A stretch of DNA of 64,000 nucleotides from Taiwanofungus camphoratus (GCA_003999685.1 CP021233.1:992001-1056000), one strand, 5' to 3'. Counted from the first letter of the stretch, positions 33,754 to 45,463 are shown. The notes: generated by a model not told the origin, from the sequence alone. Translations and numbers: made by a program.

Positions 33754-34334
33754 CTAATGTTCTCTAGACTTGGAAGACGTAGATCTCCAGGACGACTTCC
33801 ATGTTTCTCGGGCTTCTAATTGTCCATACTCATCCCACCAATAGATTGTCCAGGGATCCACGGGTCTGATTTGACCTGAAAATTGAGGTGACCCACCACC
33901 GAGGAGCTTACGCTGCTGGTGTTCGAAGATCCATTCAATCTGTTGAGGAGTCAGCGGACGTCCTATTGTACCGATCGCTTCTCGTCGGTGAGAGAGGGAT
34001 TTCGTAATACGGCTCCGCCGTCGTGTGCTTGGCCAGGACCGTGTCTCGAACGACCGTGATGTTCTGCAACAGGGACGTAGTCATCATGTTCTCGAGCAGG
34101 GAGGGGGCAAGAAAGCTTGATTCGGTTACTCATGGCAATTCACCCGTGCTATACCATGTCTTGTAGAGCTGTTCCGCCTTTGCAAGGCTTCCAGTCATGT
34201 TAGTATCAGCTTGTGAGCTTATCAGTGAATGGTACTTACTCTGGGAGACGTTCTAGTGCCTGCAGCCTAGCGGAAACGGGGACAAAAGTCATGGCAGCGA
34301 CAGTGACAGCGATCAGAACAGCAGAAGCACGCAT
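33754..34334 (-). pseudogene. Putative small secreted protein, reading frame not fully joinable
   Basis: On the minus strand, an ATG at 34334 opens a clear signal peptide (MRASAVLIAVTVAAMTFVPV, then SARLQALERLPE). A 52-nt intron (34239-34188) with GTAAGT donor and a TACTAACA branch site leads to DLAKAEQLYKTW. Further on, coding-like sequence continues in one frame (LLQNITVVRDTVLAKHTTAEPYYEIPLS) and then in another (IGTIGRPLTPQQIEWIFEHQ, then a Trp-rich end DPWTIYWWDEYG), stopping at 33756-33754. I found no pair of normal splice sites that joins these two parts. Either an unusual intron or a one-base frameshift near 33985 in a CTCTCTC run separates them. Function unknown; secretion is inferred from the signal peptide. 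Confidence 0.5.
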
Positions 34335-36301
34335 TTTAACTTGAAGGTGAGTGATCCCAAGTTTTCGGTGTCATAAAGTTGTGCAATAAGGCGGGGTATG
34401 TAATGAACGACAAAATAACAAAACAAGCAAGGCTGGGACGCGAAGGTCATTCACTGTATTCAAGCACATAGATTGCAAAGCGAGGGTGTCTCACTATCCG
34501 GCACCTGGCCTGTGATCTGAGCGAAATAGATAAAGTTGGAATCTAGAAGTCCTTATGCTACGTCTTTTATACTCATTTCTATGGTGCACCATAGGGCAGC
34601 GGCGCCGATGCATGCAGTGCCAATAGTACATGAGCGTCTGCGCCGGTGGCGATCATTGTACTGCAAGCTGAAGTCGTCACAGTCAACATTATTGTGTTTA
34701 GATGCGACTTTACTCACACTGGCCGTCTCGGGCCTTGCTATTTGTTTACTAGTTACATATGACAGCGGGAATCAAGAAGGCGCGTGAGACTATCACTTTC
34801 CAGTGTGAACTGACACCAATAGTTGGCAAATTTGGTATCGTCGATCTCCATGTCTTCGTCAATGTCTTGATTCATGAAAAAGGATGTTTCCGAGAATGTA
34901 TCGTCTTAATTGATCAAAACACATGGTGTGAGTGTTTCTGTGCAATCGTCATTCATCGTGCCGAGTTGGCCTGTACTTTCTGTCTCATGGCATCGATTAG
35001 GCGTATGTGGGTTTACCAGTGAATTGCCTGAGAACGCGTTCTGACGATGCTACAAGGTCTTTGTCACAGTTCCGGATCCAGGCATGACTCACAAAACTAG
35101 TGTTCCAGAACTCTGCACACGCGACCTTTGGCATTGCAAATGAAAACAGGCCTCAGTTCAGTCCTCACTGGATTCCGAAGACCTGTAGCGCTCTGTCTAG
35201 ACGACTGATTTACTGCCTAGATCTAGCACGTTCAGCAGGTGCTGAGGCCATCTTTCAAACTCGAGTTACTCGAGTTCAATCTCGCAGCACGGCCATCTGT
35301 CCGTTCCAGACCCCAATCTTGCTACGGTCCTACGTGATATGCGACTAGCATCGCCACTTATGGTTAAATATGTCTATCATTCGGGCACATTGGCAAGTCT
35401 TCCAGAAACGATGGAGCACCTGAGACTTTTGTAGCGTTCCAGTAGGCGAGTGACGTGAACATACCATCCCTCTATAGAATCAAATGCTTTTTACTGTTCA
35501 ACATCGGATATCCGTCTGAGACAGTCAAATTACGGTAAGGTGTTTGGCACCTGCTTCTGCAGGCAGTGATCATTCCCTTTACTAATTTGGGTAACACGGT
35601 AGATGTGAACGTCACGTTAATTGGAAGGTCAGTTTGCCGAGGGCCACGATTATGCGCCAGGACTTCTGCTGGGAAACCTCAATGTCGATGACTTTCGCTC
35701 GAGACTCATACGCATGGGGTGGCAGATCTCCAGTGTGAATATTGGGTACAGGTGGGCTGTTTTAGTCTGATCCTTCACGTCAGCCAGACATCCTCACACC
35801 CGCTAGTCTAAGAATATCCAAGTTCCTCACAGGTGGGCTTCCCTTTAGGGTGGCTGTAAGGGTATGACCTCAGACTACGGACTCACGCCAGGAGCGTTGA
35901 TTCACAACTGGCTAATTGATGATTGTGCAGACCTTAAATGGTCAAGTATGACTGGCTAGATGATCCATTATCATCCTTCACTTCCGATCTACACAGTCAA
36001 CAAAACGTTCTACTTTTAGCAGACATGCCAAGAGGTATCTCTGGCATATTCTCTGGCGGTGACTTTCAAGCTGCGGTGGTCATTCATCGTGTCCGAGACG
36101 ACCCACTTCAAGCAATAGCAAAATCACTAGTAGTTAGATGCTTCTAGCCTTTGTTGTCCTACGTCTTAATGTGCTAAAGGGATGGCCGAGATCCAATCTT
36201 TTGTAGCGTGCTGTTATTGACAGCGCTCAAGTACAAGTCTGATTGCTCTTCATACCAGTAGAACAGAGTAAACTTGGACCGTGATGCGATTGATGAGATA
36301 C
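34335..36301. other. Gene-poor stretch with coding-like fragments
   Basis: About 2 kb. Fragments such as EGHDYAPGLLLGNLNVDDFR (plus strand, near 35636-35695) and VIHRVRDDPLQAIAK (near 36080-36125) read like remnants of coding sequence. I could not connect them into a gene or assign a family. It ends at the insertion site of the short LINE derivative. Confidence 0.35.
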
Positions 36302-36315
36302 ATCATACATCATTG
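36302..36315. repeat. Target-site duplication of the short LINE derivative
   Basis: ATCATACATCATTG precedes the element and recurs exactly at 37237-37250 after its A tail. Confidence 0.93.
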
Positions 36316-37236
36316 CGACGCTTCTTGACCTCGAACCACCACCATCTCCTTGGGCGCTTGTCGCTCACCGAGGCTTTACTCTACCATCCCTCTCTTAATA
36401 CCACTCATTCTCGTGTCAAGATCATCCAACTTGACCCCCACATTCTCTTTCTGAGCATTGATTAACTCGATCATAGAATTGTCGCTGTCCTACACTGTCT
36501 ACGGCGACATTCTTCTCTCCCTTATCTGCCACCTGTCACTCAGAAGCGACAGCCTCCAAATCCTCTTGACCTTAAATGTGGTCAGCCCCAAACTTATCCA
36601 ATTGTTGATGAACACGGTCGCTTGTAGAAGGGGAGGGGAGCAATCGCTACTCGACAACACTCAACACCCATGCAAGATGCGCCGAAAAGAGGGCCTCCGT
36701 GTGTGGTTCATCATTATGGGAGTTAGGGCAAGTTGCCAGGGGATCGGGGTCGAAGGGGTGGGCCGATATACTGGTCCTGTCGGTATGAGGATTTCTGAGC
36801 CAGGCTGGGAGGGGAAGGGGGGGAACTTCAGTCAGTCGTTGGGTAAGTGGGCCTCCTTCAACGGGCCGCATGGAACACGGGAGGAATCCGCGTGGGAAGT
36901 TTATTTGGGTGCCAGTGACCATCCCTAATTGGGTCACCCATGAGGCGGGGAGAATAGCGACACCGAGAGCCGGCGATGACTCTTCCCGCCCACTTGATGA
37001 CTGAGGCCCGAAACCAGTAGGGCAAACTCAGTCCCTTACGGGTGCTGTCGGTACGGACAACCGAGCCGGGCAACCCTTCCGAGCGTGTGGATTTCCTGCC
37101 CACGCCACGTAACGAGGGCACCGATCGATAACGGTGCACCGCTCATGGGGGCGCGGAGCCTACTTACTATCCCTAACTCTACATGTACCACGGTGTACGG
37201 AGTATAAACCCGGTGAATTTAAAAAAAAAAAAAAAA
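36316..37236 (+). mobile_element. 921-bp non-autonomous LINE derivative
   Basis: It starts CGACGCTTCTTGACC, followed by CACCACCATCTCC and GGGCGC, which closely match the first 45 bases of the 7.5-kb LINE. It ends with a diverged version of the LINE 3' end. From about 36925 the remains of the ORF2 C-terminus can be aligned, then the 3' UTR (CTGAGGC..GAAACC, CCCACGCCAC, CCGCTCATG, CTCTACATGTACC, GGAGTATAAACCC) and an A tail of about 16. Everything between, some 580 bases, is unrelated to the LINE. A loose open frame (36458-36928) lacks an early ATG and matches nothing I know. Target duplications of 14 bp show that it moved as a unit. It is best read as a deletion or capture derivative moved by LINE proteins in trans. 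Confidence 0.85.
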
Positions 37237-37250
37237 ATCATACATCATTG

Positions 37251-37349
37251 TGCCGTTCCTGCTTTGACGAAGTTCTGACATCGCGACGACTCCCACAGTT
37301 CGAACTGTCATCTTTGCTGTTTTCTCAGGTCGGACTTCCCCCTCTACAC
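37251..37349. other. Short 5' flank of the methyltransferase pseudogene
   Basis: Only 99 bases separate the end of the short LINE derivative from the first ATG of the methyltransferase relic, so the insertion replaced or displaced its promoter region. Confidence 0.4.
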
Positions 37350-38683
37350 ATGCAGATATGCGACCGGGACCCTCTACCTGATGAAGGTCTTCCCTACGAC
37401 GAGTTGCCTAGAAAAGCGGTGTAAGACCAGACTGGATACGTGCGCAATTTATTTGAGCATGATGTACGTAGTCAGCTGAGCCTTGTGTTGGAAACACATA
37501 GTGACGGCGAAATCCTTTCGCCGGTTGACCGTTTTATTTTTCTTCTTCCAGCTCCGTAACCCAAGTCTGTAGTGCCCGGAATTTTGCATCACATCTTAAG
37601 TGCAGATGATCCAAGCTTTCGTCTCATCGTATCGGAGCCGCCTCTTCGGCGAGCTATCTGCCCTCCTGCCTAACCTAACCTAAGCTGCTACTTCTAAATT
37701 GATCGAACATCGGACAAGAGAGTACCGATCATTTCCTGGTGCACAGTACGTTCTTCCGTCAGACGCGCCGGAGAGAAACAGCTAAAATATATTTTCTGGC
37801 TTTTATCCAAGTTATCATATGTCTTATTCTTGGTCTATTCCAGACTAGCTCTGCAGCATGAATTGCTGAATAGACATTATAAGGGTCGTCTTATCCTTGC
37901 GCCCATATCAATAGCCTCGGGGGATCGTGTTTTGGACAGTGGAACTGGCTCATGTATGTCGTCTCCCGTCTTTTTTGTGATGTGCACAACTTATGAGTGA
38001 CCGCCGGTAGCATCTTGGCTGCTCGGCCTGATAAGCAGTGTTCCTCCATCGGTCGAGTTATTTGGGATTAACATCGAATCTCGTCTATTCCTACTCGAAG
38101 ACGAACGGATCACGTCTCGCGAGGGAAACACTCATTTCTCCGTCGGTACTATCACTAAGCTTCCAGTAGAATGGTCGAACATCTTCCTCCTTGTCCACCA
38201 GCGGCTTTTAGTTGCCGCCTTGCGATTTCCGGAATGGATTCACGCGATTAGAGAAATGTTCCGAGTTCTCGCCCCTGACGGGTGGGTACAGCTTGAAGAA
38301 GTCGGCGAATGGAAGGCCAGCGCCATCACTGACAAGCATAGATCGCTGGTCCAAACACTCTTCTATGCGAAGGATTACTCCTCAATTGTTCCAAACATAT
38401 GCCCGCTCTGCTTCGGGCCGAAGGGTTCGTGAACATCGATGTCGAGGAACGGACTATCCCCCTCGGGAGCTGGGCTGGACAAGATGGCACCGATGCTCGT
38501 GATAATTGCATAGGTGTCTTTAAGGGAATGAAGACACCGATTCTGAACTCTGGAGGGTTAGGATATGTTGAATCTGAAGAGGCATTTGATCATTTATTGG
38601 ATGCCGTGGAAAAGGAATGGGATGCGACGCAGGGCGCAACGATCAAATTCAACATAATTTCTGGTCAGAAACCTAGTGTGTAA
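37350..38683 (+). pseudogene. SAM-dependent methyltransferase of the fungal LaeA/UMTA-like type, decayed
   Basis: Ordered fragments of one methyltransferase are visible. They are MQICDRDPLPDEGLPYDELP (37350), IEHRTREYRSFPGAQYVLPSD (near 37697), ALQHELLNRHYKGRLILAP, the SAM-binding motif GDRVLDSGTGS joined by a good intron (37955-38011) to SWLLGLISSVPPSVELFGIN, then FSVGTITKLPVEWSNIF, LVHQRLLVAALRFPEW, FRVLAPDGWVQLEEVG, and from 38399 LLRAEGFVNIDVEERTIPLG to the stop at 38681-38683. Three defects are seen: no acceptor lets the first piece join the second; the expected donor after APERN reads CTAAAA, not GTAAAA; and two extra bases (an AT repeat near 38398) shift the frame before LLRAEGF. Such enzymes often lie near secondary-metabolite genes, but none is present here. 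Confidence 0.78.
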
Positions 38684-39176
38684 AATGACCTGCGAGTAGC
38701 TTGTCCAGCTTCTGTGAGTGTATTCAAATTTGCGTGGTAGGGTTGTTACGTGTTTGAAAGCTTGCTGCTCATAATGCCCACAAGGAGTCAACCCATTTTT
38801 ATCCATTGCAATCGGTGTCTCAATACTAGCGAAGCCTCGTCCCTGATGGTGTGCCACCATGTACTATCATGTCTCCAAGTTATGGACACGTCTGGCAAAA
38901 CTTCTCGCCGTCTCAGCTATTTTCTGTATATGTGACGGATGTCAACTCAAAAACGGGATTTCGATATTTTGCCTCTCACACTCGAGAATACGGACAAGCC
39001 GTAATGATAAATTCTCGTGCATCCCTCATCCCTGTGTGAATTCCAATTGATTGTGTGTCATATTGGTCCTGAATCACGGTTTACATTAGCTACCTCCATT
39101 CACCTCCTCCTGAAAGCCCAAGGCCTTCTTCAAAGAACTTGATATAACAATATCCGAGTAAAAGTGTGTGAATATG
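38684..39176. other. Intergenic, convergent 3' flanks
   Basis: About 490 bases between the methyltransferase relic and the end of the homeodomain gene. Only short open frames; nothing recognised. Confidence 0.4.
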
Positions 39177-42100
39177 TCATTCTCGCGTTCCAGAAGGGGC
39201 ATCATGATCTGAAGGTCGCATTGAGGGGCTGCGATGGTCATGAATGAGCAATTTAATGGTGAGGCCCCGCAAGAAGCACTGATATAGTGGCCGTGACGCA
39301 CCAGGTTGCAAATATCCAACCTGACCGGAAGAATCCTCTGTATTTTGTTCTAGAAATTTCGAGTTGCCCCCCTCCGGTGTGTCTCTTTTCACAGCGGCTA
39401 GCCAGCTTAGCGCGCTCAACTCCATTCTGTCAAACTCATCCTGTGACCACACAATCTCGTCAAAAACTGCTAGTGCAGCAGGAGAGTATGCAAACGGGTG
39501 TGGCGGGCGCTTCGGTGACTCAGTTCGCGAGACTGAAGCTGGCGAGTTTGGAAGCGGTGAGTCAGTAACCAAAGCTTGCACATTGCGGTCCTTTTCTTTG
39601 CAGTCATCTACGGCCTTGCAGGGGGGCTGTGCAGTTACGTTCGTTCCCAGAGCGTTTGCTGTGTCTACAGCCTCAATCCTGCAGGTTCTCGAGTCGAAAC
39701 TGCGACCCTGTGACGCACGCACGATGCGTCGAGGGGTTTCGGGCTCTACCTTAGTGTTGAGGGCAGGAGTCTCGTATCTGTTCTCATTCGGGTTGAGGGA
39801 AGGGAGTTCAACTGAGCCAGAATCCACGCAGGTGGGGATCATGACTTGGAAGTCCTGCTGCTCTGTCTTCACTTTTTCCATCGTCTTTGTTGTGAGCGTC
39901 GATTCATCGCGCGTCTTCACCTTTAGCTCGTCGACTTTCTTGTGCAATATTCTGTTTGACTTGCGTCTCAGCTTATCAACAGTATTTTGCGCTCGGGCTG
40001 TCGTCTGTTTGGCCTCCCCTATTCTTATCTTCGCCCTTTTCTGTTCTTTCACCGACGTCCTCCCGGCTGGAAATTAAACCCGTCAGAGTTGGGGTGAGTG
40101 CGAGGGCGCATAATGGAAAGCTCCAGAAAAGACACCCACACCGGTAAACAGGACAGGTAGTAGCTGCAGAGAGCGATGCACGTTGAGACGCTAATTCGAT
40201 CGCCATACCAGTTTCGTACTTGTCCTGCCTTCCTTCCCGGATTCCTCTCTTCTTGCCGCTTCCACTCTGCTTTGCACTTGAGATGTATGTCTCCTGGACA
40301 GGAGGCACACAAGTTTTTGCATTTGACTGGCGGTTCATATCCGTTCGGCGAGAGCTACCTCGCAGGACGACGACAGCCCGTGGTTCTGTAAAAATGGTCA
40401 GCGAAACAAGTATCAGAATGGAGACTTCAAGACAACGCTATGAAAAACCTACCTTCACCTTCCACTCCACTGAATCCTTCCTCTTTTCTTGAACTTATGA
40501 CATCTGTCGCTGCTTCTTTCACCCCCTGCTTCGTCACATATAACGGCATATCCTTGCAGTGTACATCTGCCACACATTCCTTAGAGCTCCCAGACTTTGA
40601 AATTTTGGCTTTCTTGATGTCTCCAAATCATAAGCCACAATATCTGATGGTTTGGCCAGACGGAAATCACTGACCTTCCCCTTCAATAATGGCCTTGCCT
40701 TGGTCTCTGTCATAGTCACATTATCTTCTCCGAGATCGTGTTTTGGTCCACGTTCCCATCCTGCGACCCCATCTTTCTCTTTCTTTTTCTCTTTCGGCTT
40801 TCTCCTTGCTACCTTCGCCTTCACACCTTCAATCTTCACCTGGCTCCCCAATCTCGTATCAGTAGGCTTTTTAGCTTCCTCTGGGGGCTCTGTATCATTG
40901 CCCTGTGCGCTAGGGGAGGCCGTGTAAGGAAGATCGTCAGGCATCTTGCTTCCTTGATTTGGATAGTGAGGCAGGCGTGCGGGAAATTTAGGTGCAGAAA
41001 TCCAGGTCTGGTCTAAAGCACGAGAGGATGCAGACGAAGTAGATACAAGCTCAGGGACACCGGCCGTAGTAATCATAGTGGTAGTATCAGCTATACCGAC
41101 TTTGAGTGCGGAAGCAGGTATCGACATCGATACTGGGACAGTAGTAGCAGAGAAGTTAAGAGGATGCATAGAGGGAAAAGACAAAGCTGAAGAATCTGTA
41201 GCAGTGAAAGCGCAGGAGGAGGCACTACGAATAGAACCAGCAGAGCCGTCGGTAGCCATATAACAATGCGAAGCCCCAGGTAATGTCAGATGCCAAGGTG
41301 CATAAGCATGGGAATGGGTCGCTGCGAGAGCTGGCGAATGCATGAAAGCGACGGGCGGCAGGATCGCAGTATGAGGCAGAGCTGAAGCGGGAGGGTTCGG
41401 AGTCAGACCAGGGCTTGATGCAGGTAGAATATCAATAAGTCGAGATGAAGCAACTGAACCGGAAGACGAAACGTTGGTGTGCGAGTACAACCGGGAAACA
41501 GTAGTTGTGTCACTGATGGCGTTCATTTGGAAAGCAGGATTAACTCTGTTCGTGTACCAGGCAGGGACGACACCAGCGCAGTCAGAAGCATTGAGCGAAG
41601 ACGAGAATCCAGCAGAATTAGGTATAGAAGTAGAAGATCCAGCAGAATAAGCAGATTCAGTTTCAAAAGTAGCACACTTGCGCTTCTGATCAGGGGGGAT
41701 GATTGAGCTTCTAGATGAGTTCATATATGCGCCATTTTGCGAGTCCATGTTGCTCAAATGTCGCATATATGCGCCTTGCTCGATACTCTTCTGCGTAGGT
41801 AAAGGCATCGGGACGCGCCGGGAGACGATTGGCACGAGATTTGCTCCTCCTGGAGAGGAGTAAGGCTGAACGGGGGCCTCAACTGCGCTGTAAGATAGGG
41901 AAGGCTCCCAGAGAGCGAGCTCGTCGACGTCGAATTCAGAGGACGGCAATGCGGAAGAGAATGCCAAATCGGGTGTATGCATTCGGGAGCTCAGAGGGGA
42001 CATTGATGTTATATTGGAAGGCTTAGTAAGTGAGGCTTGGTAAATCTGGGAACAGGAGAAGCCAGAAGGATGCGGGTTTGCGTTGTGTGCACGGATGTGA

Positions 42101-42678
42101 CAGACAGGCAGTGGTTGAGACTCGTTGATTGCGTTTGTATCCACGGATCGTAAAAGATGCAACTCCATGTCTGCTTGAGCGTGCACCCTAGTAGATTCTA
42201 GACCAATCTTCTGTCGTTTCTTCTTCACAGGTAAGCGAAGAGCAGGTGAAACAGCACGCTCTCGTTTGACTCCTTTAGGTTTGTCGAGACGTTCCTTCCC
42301 AGCACTTAGTAATTCTTTAGGTGCGTCAACCGGAAGCTCGTATGAGCCCTCAAACACCTGCCCTCCTTTGGCGAGAGTGTTGCATTTCCTGCGAGAGAAC
42401 CATGTGTGCACCTTGGCAGGGTCGATGTTACGCGCCTCTGCCCATGCACGGCGAGAGACAACAGAGGGGACCTCTGGGTTGGAAGCCCAGATAGCATTTA
42501 ACTCGTTGAGATGGACATTAGAGAGATGAGAACTATCAGCGTTTGAGGCTCTGATGTACTCGGTGCTTCGTTTGTTGTCGCAACTCGGACGTTGTTCAGG
42601 TGGCGCCCGTAGGGCCTGTCTTGTCTGGATAGTCGCGGAAGAGGACACAGGAGGACTAAGCCGTTCTCGCTTCATCAT
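39177..42678 (-). CDS. Homeodomain transcription factor, long form
   Basis: Four exons join in frame: 42678-40675, 40612-40453, 40385-40140, 40066-39177 (introns 62, 67 and 73 nt), giving 1,099 residues. Start: first in-frame ATG, MMKRERLSPP; an in-frame TTG-led extension lies upstream. The homeodomain is at about residues 50-110. Its helix 1 region is HLSNVHLNELNAIWASNPE, and the recognition helix carries PAKVHTWFSRRKCN, with the WF..R signature. A nuclear-type basic stretch (PVKKKRQK) follows. Most of the rest is Ser/Pro/Ala-rich and disordered. The C-terminal part is Lys/Arg-rich, then has an acidic, aromatic stretch (VFDEIVWSQDEFDRMELSAL, then SWL) that could be an activation region. It is not an evident mating-type HD1/HD2 protein, because no partner gene lies beside it. 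Targets unknown. Confidence 0.83.
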
Positions 42679-43506
42679 GGCAAGAGGCAAGAGCTGCCGC
42701 AATAGCGGATCTGAGTAGCATGTATATAGTCGCTTGCTGAGCTGTGTCGATGTCAAAATCGCGCGTTGACCACTTTTTCTTAATTAGGCAGGTTACTTGC
42801 CTGTTTCGTCAGTCTTCGTCGTAAGTGGAAAGTTCAGCCAGACATTCTGCCATGAAACGGCGTCATTTACACACGTACGTTCGTGCTAATCAGGTGTTGA
42901 GTCCAATGGTGATTCCTTAATGCAGTACGTCACACGTTTCGCATTCCTTCCAATGGCGACAGGCATCCAATGCGTTGTTGTTTCAACCGAGGCTCTGCCG
43001 ATTCCGATGGGATAGACTTTTTTGTACGTTTCTACCAAATACAAAAGCAAGTGGCCAGTGCTGCGCGTGCAGTATGCTACTGCTTCCACACCAGTAGCCC
43101 GAGTCTCACTCGAATGCTGATGTGCGCGTGTGCTGTCCATCACACGAGCCAGTGCCAGAGAAGTTCCCTGGACGCACCCGTGTATGCAAGACGCCGTTTG
43201 CGTATGCACTCTAGACGAATGAGACCGCGGACAGAGTAGCCGACGCCCGGCCTTCAGGCGCTATGCCACCACAATCCTGACCGTAGCTGCCTCAAACCAG
43301 GAACGACTCTCGATGGCTCATATCGAGCAAGGACATGGCGCCTAAGAAATGAGACTTGCAGAAGATAGTACTTGTTCAAGACACTCACCGTCAGGATTTT
43401 ACTTGAATATTCGCTCCCACTGCCGCATGCACGAATATCCCATGTAGTCTACACCGTATCTGATATCAGTCAGATGTCCACCACCGCAGATCATGTCCTT
43501 CGTCCG
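42679..43506. other. Intergenic, promoter side of the homeodomain gene
   Basis: About 830 bases between two minus-strand genes. It should contain the promoter and possibly a 5' UTR of the homeodomain gene and the 3' UTR of the mannosyltransferase gene. No other feature seen. Confidence 0.4.
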
Positions 43507-45463
43507 CTATGTAAAAAGACGGCGAACCAAGAACTTGAAAAACATGCCAAGCCCGACAAACCTGAACAAAAGTGGAGAACGCAAGTACTCACCGAAGCTA
43601 CGCCACCCACGACACGTGCACTGCTTCTTTTTGTGCACTCCCGGGCCGTGTGGGCAGTGCGTGAATGGATGATGTTCATACCCGATTTCGTCGAAGAAGT
43701 GGACCTGGTCCTTTCGCAGGAACAACGACGCTGCGATGCTGTGCACGGGCGCATCACCCCAGCGCTATGATGAACGGCACATGAGTACAACATATGACAC
43801 TGTACAATGAATGCACAACGCAGGGGGGCATGGCCATACCTCGTAGTAGAAACCGCCTTTGGTATCAAGGTAGTTGAAAAAGTCAGAGTAGGCGTCTCCC
43901 CGCCAGAAGTCCATGTTAGCGATCTCAAAGTTACTCCAGACTGTGAAGACAAGGCACGACGTCAGATGGTCATCAATCAACAAGACAACGTTGCAAGGGA
44001 ATCACAACGTACAGTGGCAGAGATTGTAAGTCTCTCCGCCGTCCTCTGATAAAAAGCCCATGGAGTTGTCAGAAGAGACATAGTGCGGATTTTGTTCCGT
44101 GAATTCTGTAAAGTAGGATAGAAGGATGAGTCCCAAACATGAACACGGGACAACAATCTCAGAGAAAATGATAACACAACGTACCCTTCACGGTCCTCCA
44201 CAAGGTCATAATGGTCTTTTCGAACTCAAGAAGTGCGATTGTGAAACCTGAGACACAAGCCCGACATCAAAAGCCTGTGGGCAACGATGGCCCCACAACA
44301 ATAGGATCATGAAAAGGGTTACACACCATAGACTTTGTCGTGCTGCTCCATGTACAAGAAGGGATCTTCGTCTATCACACAGTGGAAATGTACGTCGGGC
44401 CTGTACAACAATTGAAATCCGCCTAAAGGTGAGCATACGAGTAACTTACTCGACCCTCCAATACCACTTGTACTGCTGCAGGAGCGGATGACGATAGAAG
44501 AACTGTACACAACACAACATTCAGCCTGATTCAAGACCCATAATATGCGTACTTACACCAGAATTAAAGCGGCACATATTACGGTATCTGAAGGTAAAGG
44601 AAGCTTCAGTGGGGTTCAAGTTAACCTAATACAAATGCGCATACGAGACGCTGCCTGAGAGTAATTCGTATGCATGGAATGAGCAATGAAAGAGGGAGGA
44701 TTATTGAAGTCCATCACCTGCATAGATGATGCCGTCTTCCGTCATTTTTCTTCGGCCCTCCGTAGCTTTCTCCTCATCTATCCAGTCAGGTTGATACCAA
44801 TGGTGAGGCGGTATGAGGGCGAAGGTCACAGGCCCTGATACAATTGCACTCATCCGCCTTTGCAAACTTTAGCGTACGAGGACCACGAGTGGAATGTGGA
44901 CACCTACTCTTTGAATTCGTTGGAGAAGGGCACATTGTTGAGAAATATCCACGGATACCCAAACTGCTTGTTGAACTTCTCTTCTAGCTCCATCACGCTA
45001 GCAGCAGCCTTGTCAAGCTCGCTGTTTCGAGCCAGCATCAGCATAGTGGCATTCGCTCTACGAGTACTGTTATTGATCTGAGACTCGACAAGAGGGGTTG
45101 GACTGGGGTGAACATCAGGGTTGCCAGACATAGAATTATGGAGACCTTTTGAAAGTATGTCGTCATTCAGCGGTGTAGAAGATATGTCCGTAGGTGCCAC
45201 ATGAGAGAGGGACGGAGACGCTGAGATTTCCACTGTAAGATTTGATATAGATGTAGCAGGACTGTATATCCTATATGTGGTGTTGAATACAGTATACAGA
45301 ACAGTCTAAGATGTACTCGATCTGTCAGACCCTCTGAACTCGGAGTGCATAGAGGACGATAGGAATAGGTACGCACGGTAGCACAGAGCACAAAACAGAC
45401 GTAGCGTGCGGTTCTATTCTTCAAAAGCGGCCGAAAAATCGGTGTGAAGGTGGGTAGGGGCAT
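43507..45463 (-). CDS. Alpha-1,2-mannosyltransferase, KRE2/MNT1 family (GT15)
   Basis: A type II Golgi enzyme that adds mannose from GDP-mannose to protein glycans. Exons: 45463-45377 (start, with a membrane anchor around RYVCFVLCAT), 45232-44908, 44866-44718, 44654-44645, 44587-44557, 44502-44450, 44400-44327, 44247-44185, 44105-44013, 43940-43840 and a last exon from 43764. Landmarks: ANATMLMLARNSELD, FNKQFGYPWIFLNN, HHWYQPDWIDEEKA, GRRKMTEDGIIYAG, YRNMCRFNSGFFYRHPLLQQ, YKWYWRVEPDVHFHC (catalytic and metal region), SDNSMGFLSEDGGETYNLCH, FWRGDAYSDFFNYLD, RWGDAPVHSIAASLFL and FFDEIGYEHHPFTHCP. A 10-nt microexon is needed to keep the frame. Two points stay open: a small exon between 45376 and 45233, which the phase demands, and the last residues, which end at 43507 by read-through or at 43491 if a 31-nt intron is removed. 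Confidence 0.94.

Noticed and set aside
39177-42678. Mating-type HD locus.
   Set aside because: Only one homeodomain gene is present, there is no divergent HD1/HD2 pair, and no mitochondrial intermediate peptidase gene beside it, as is usual in agaricomycetes.
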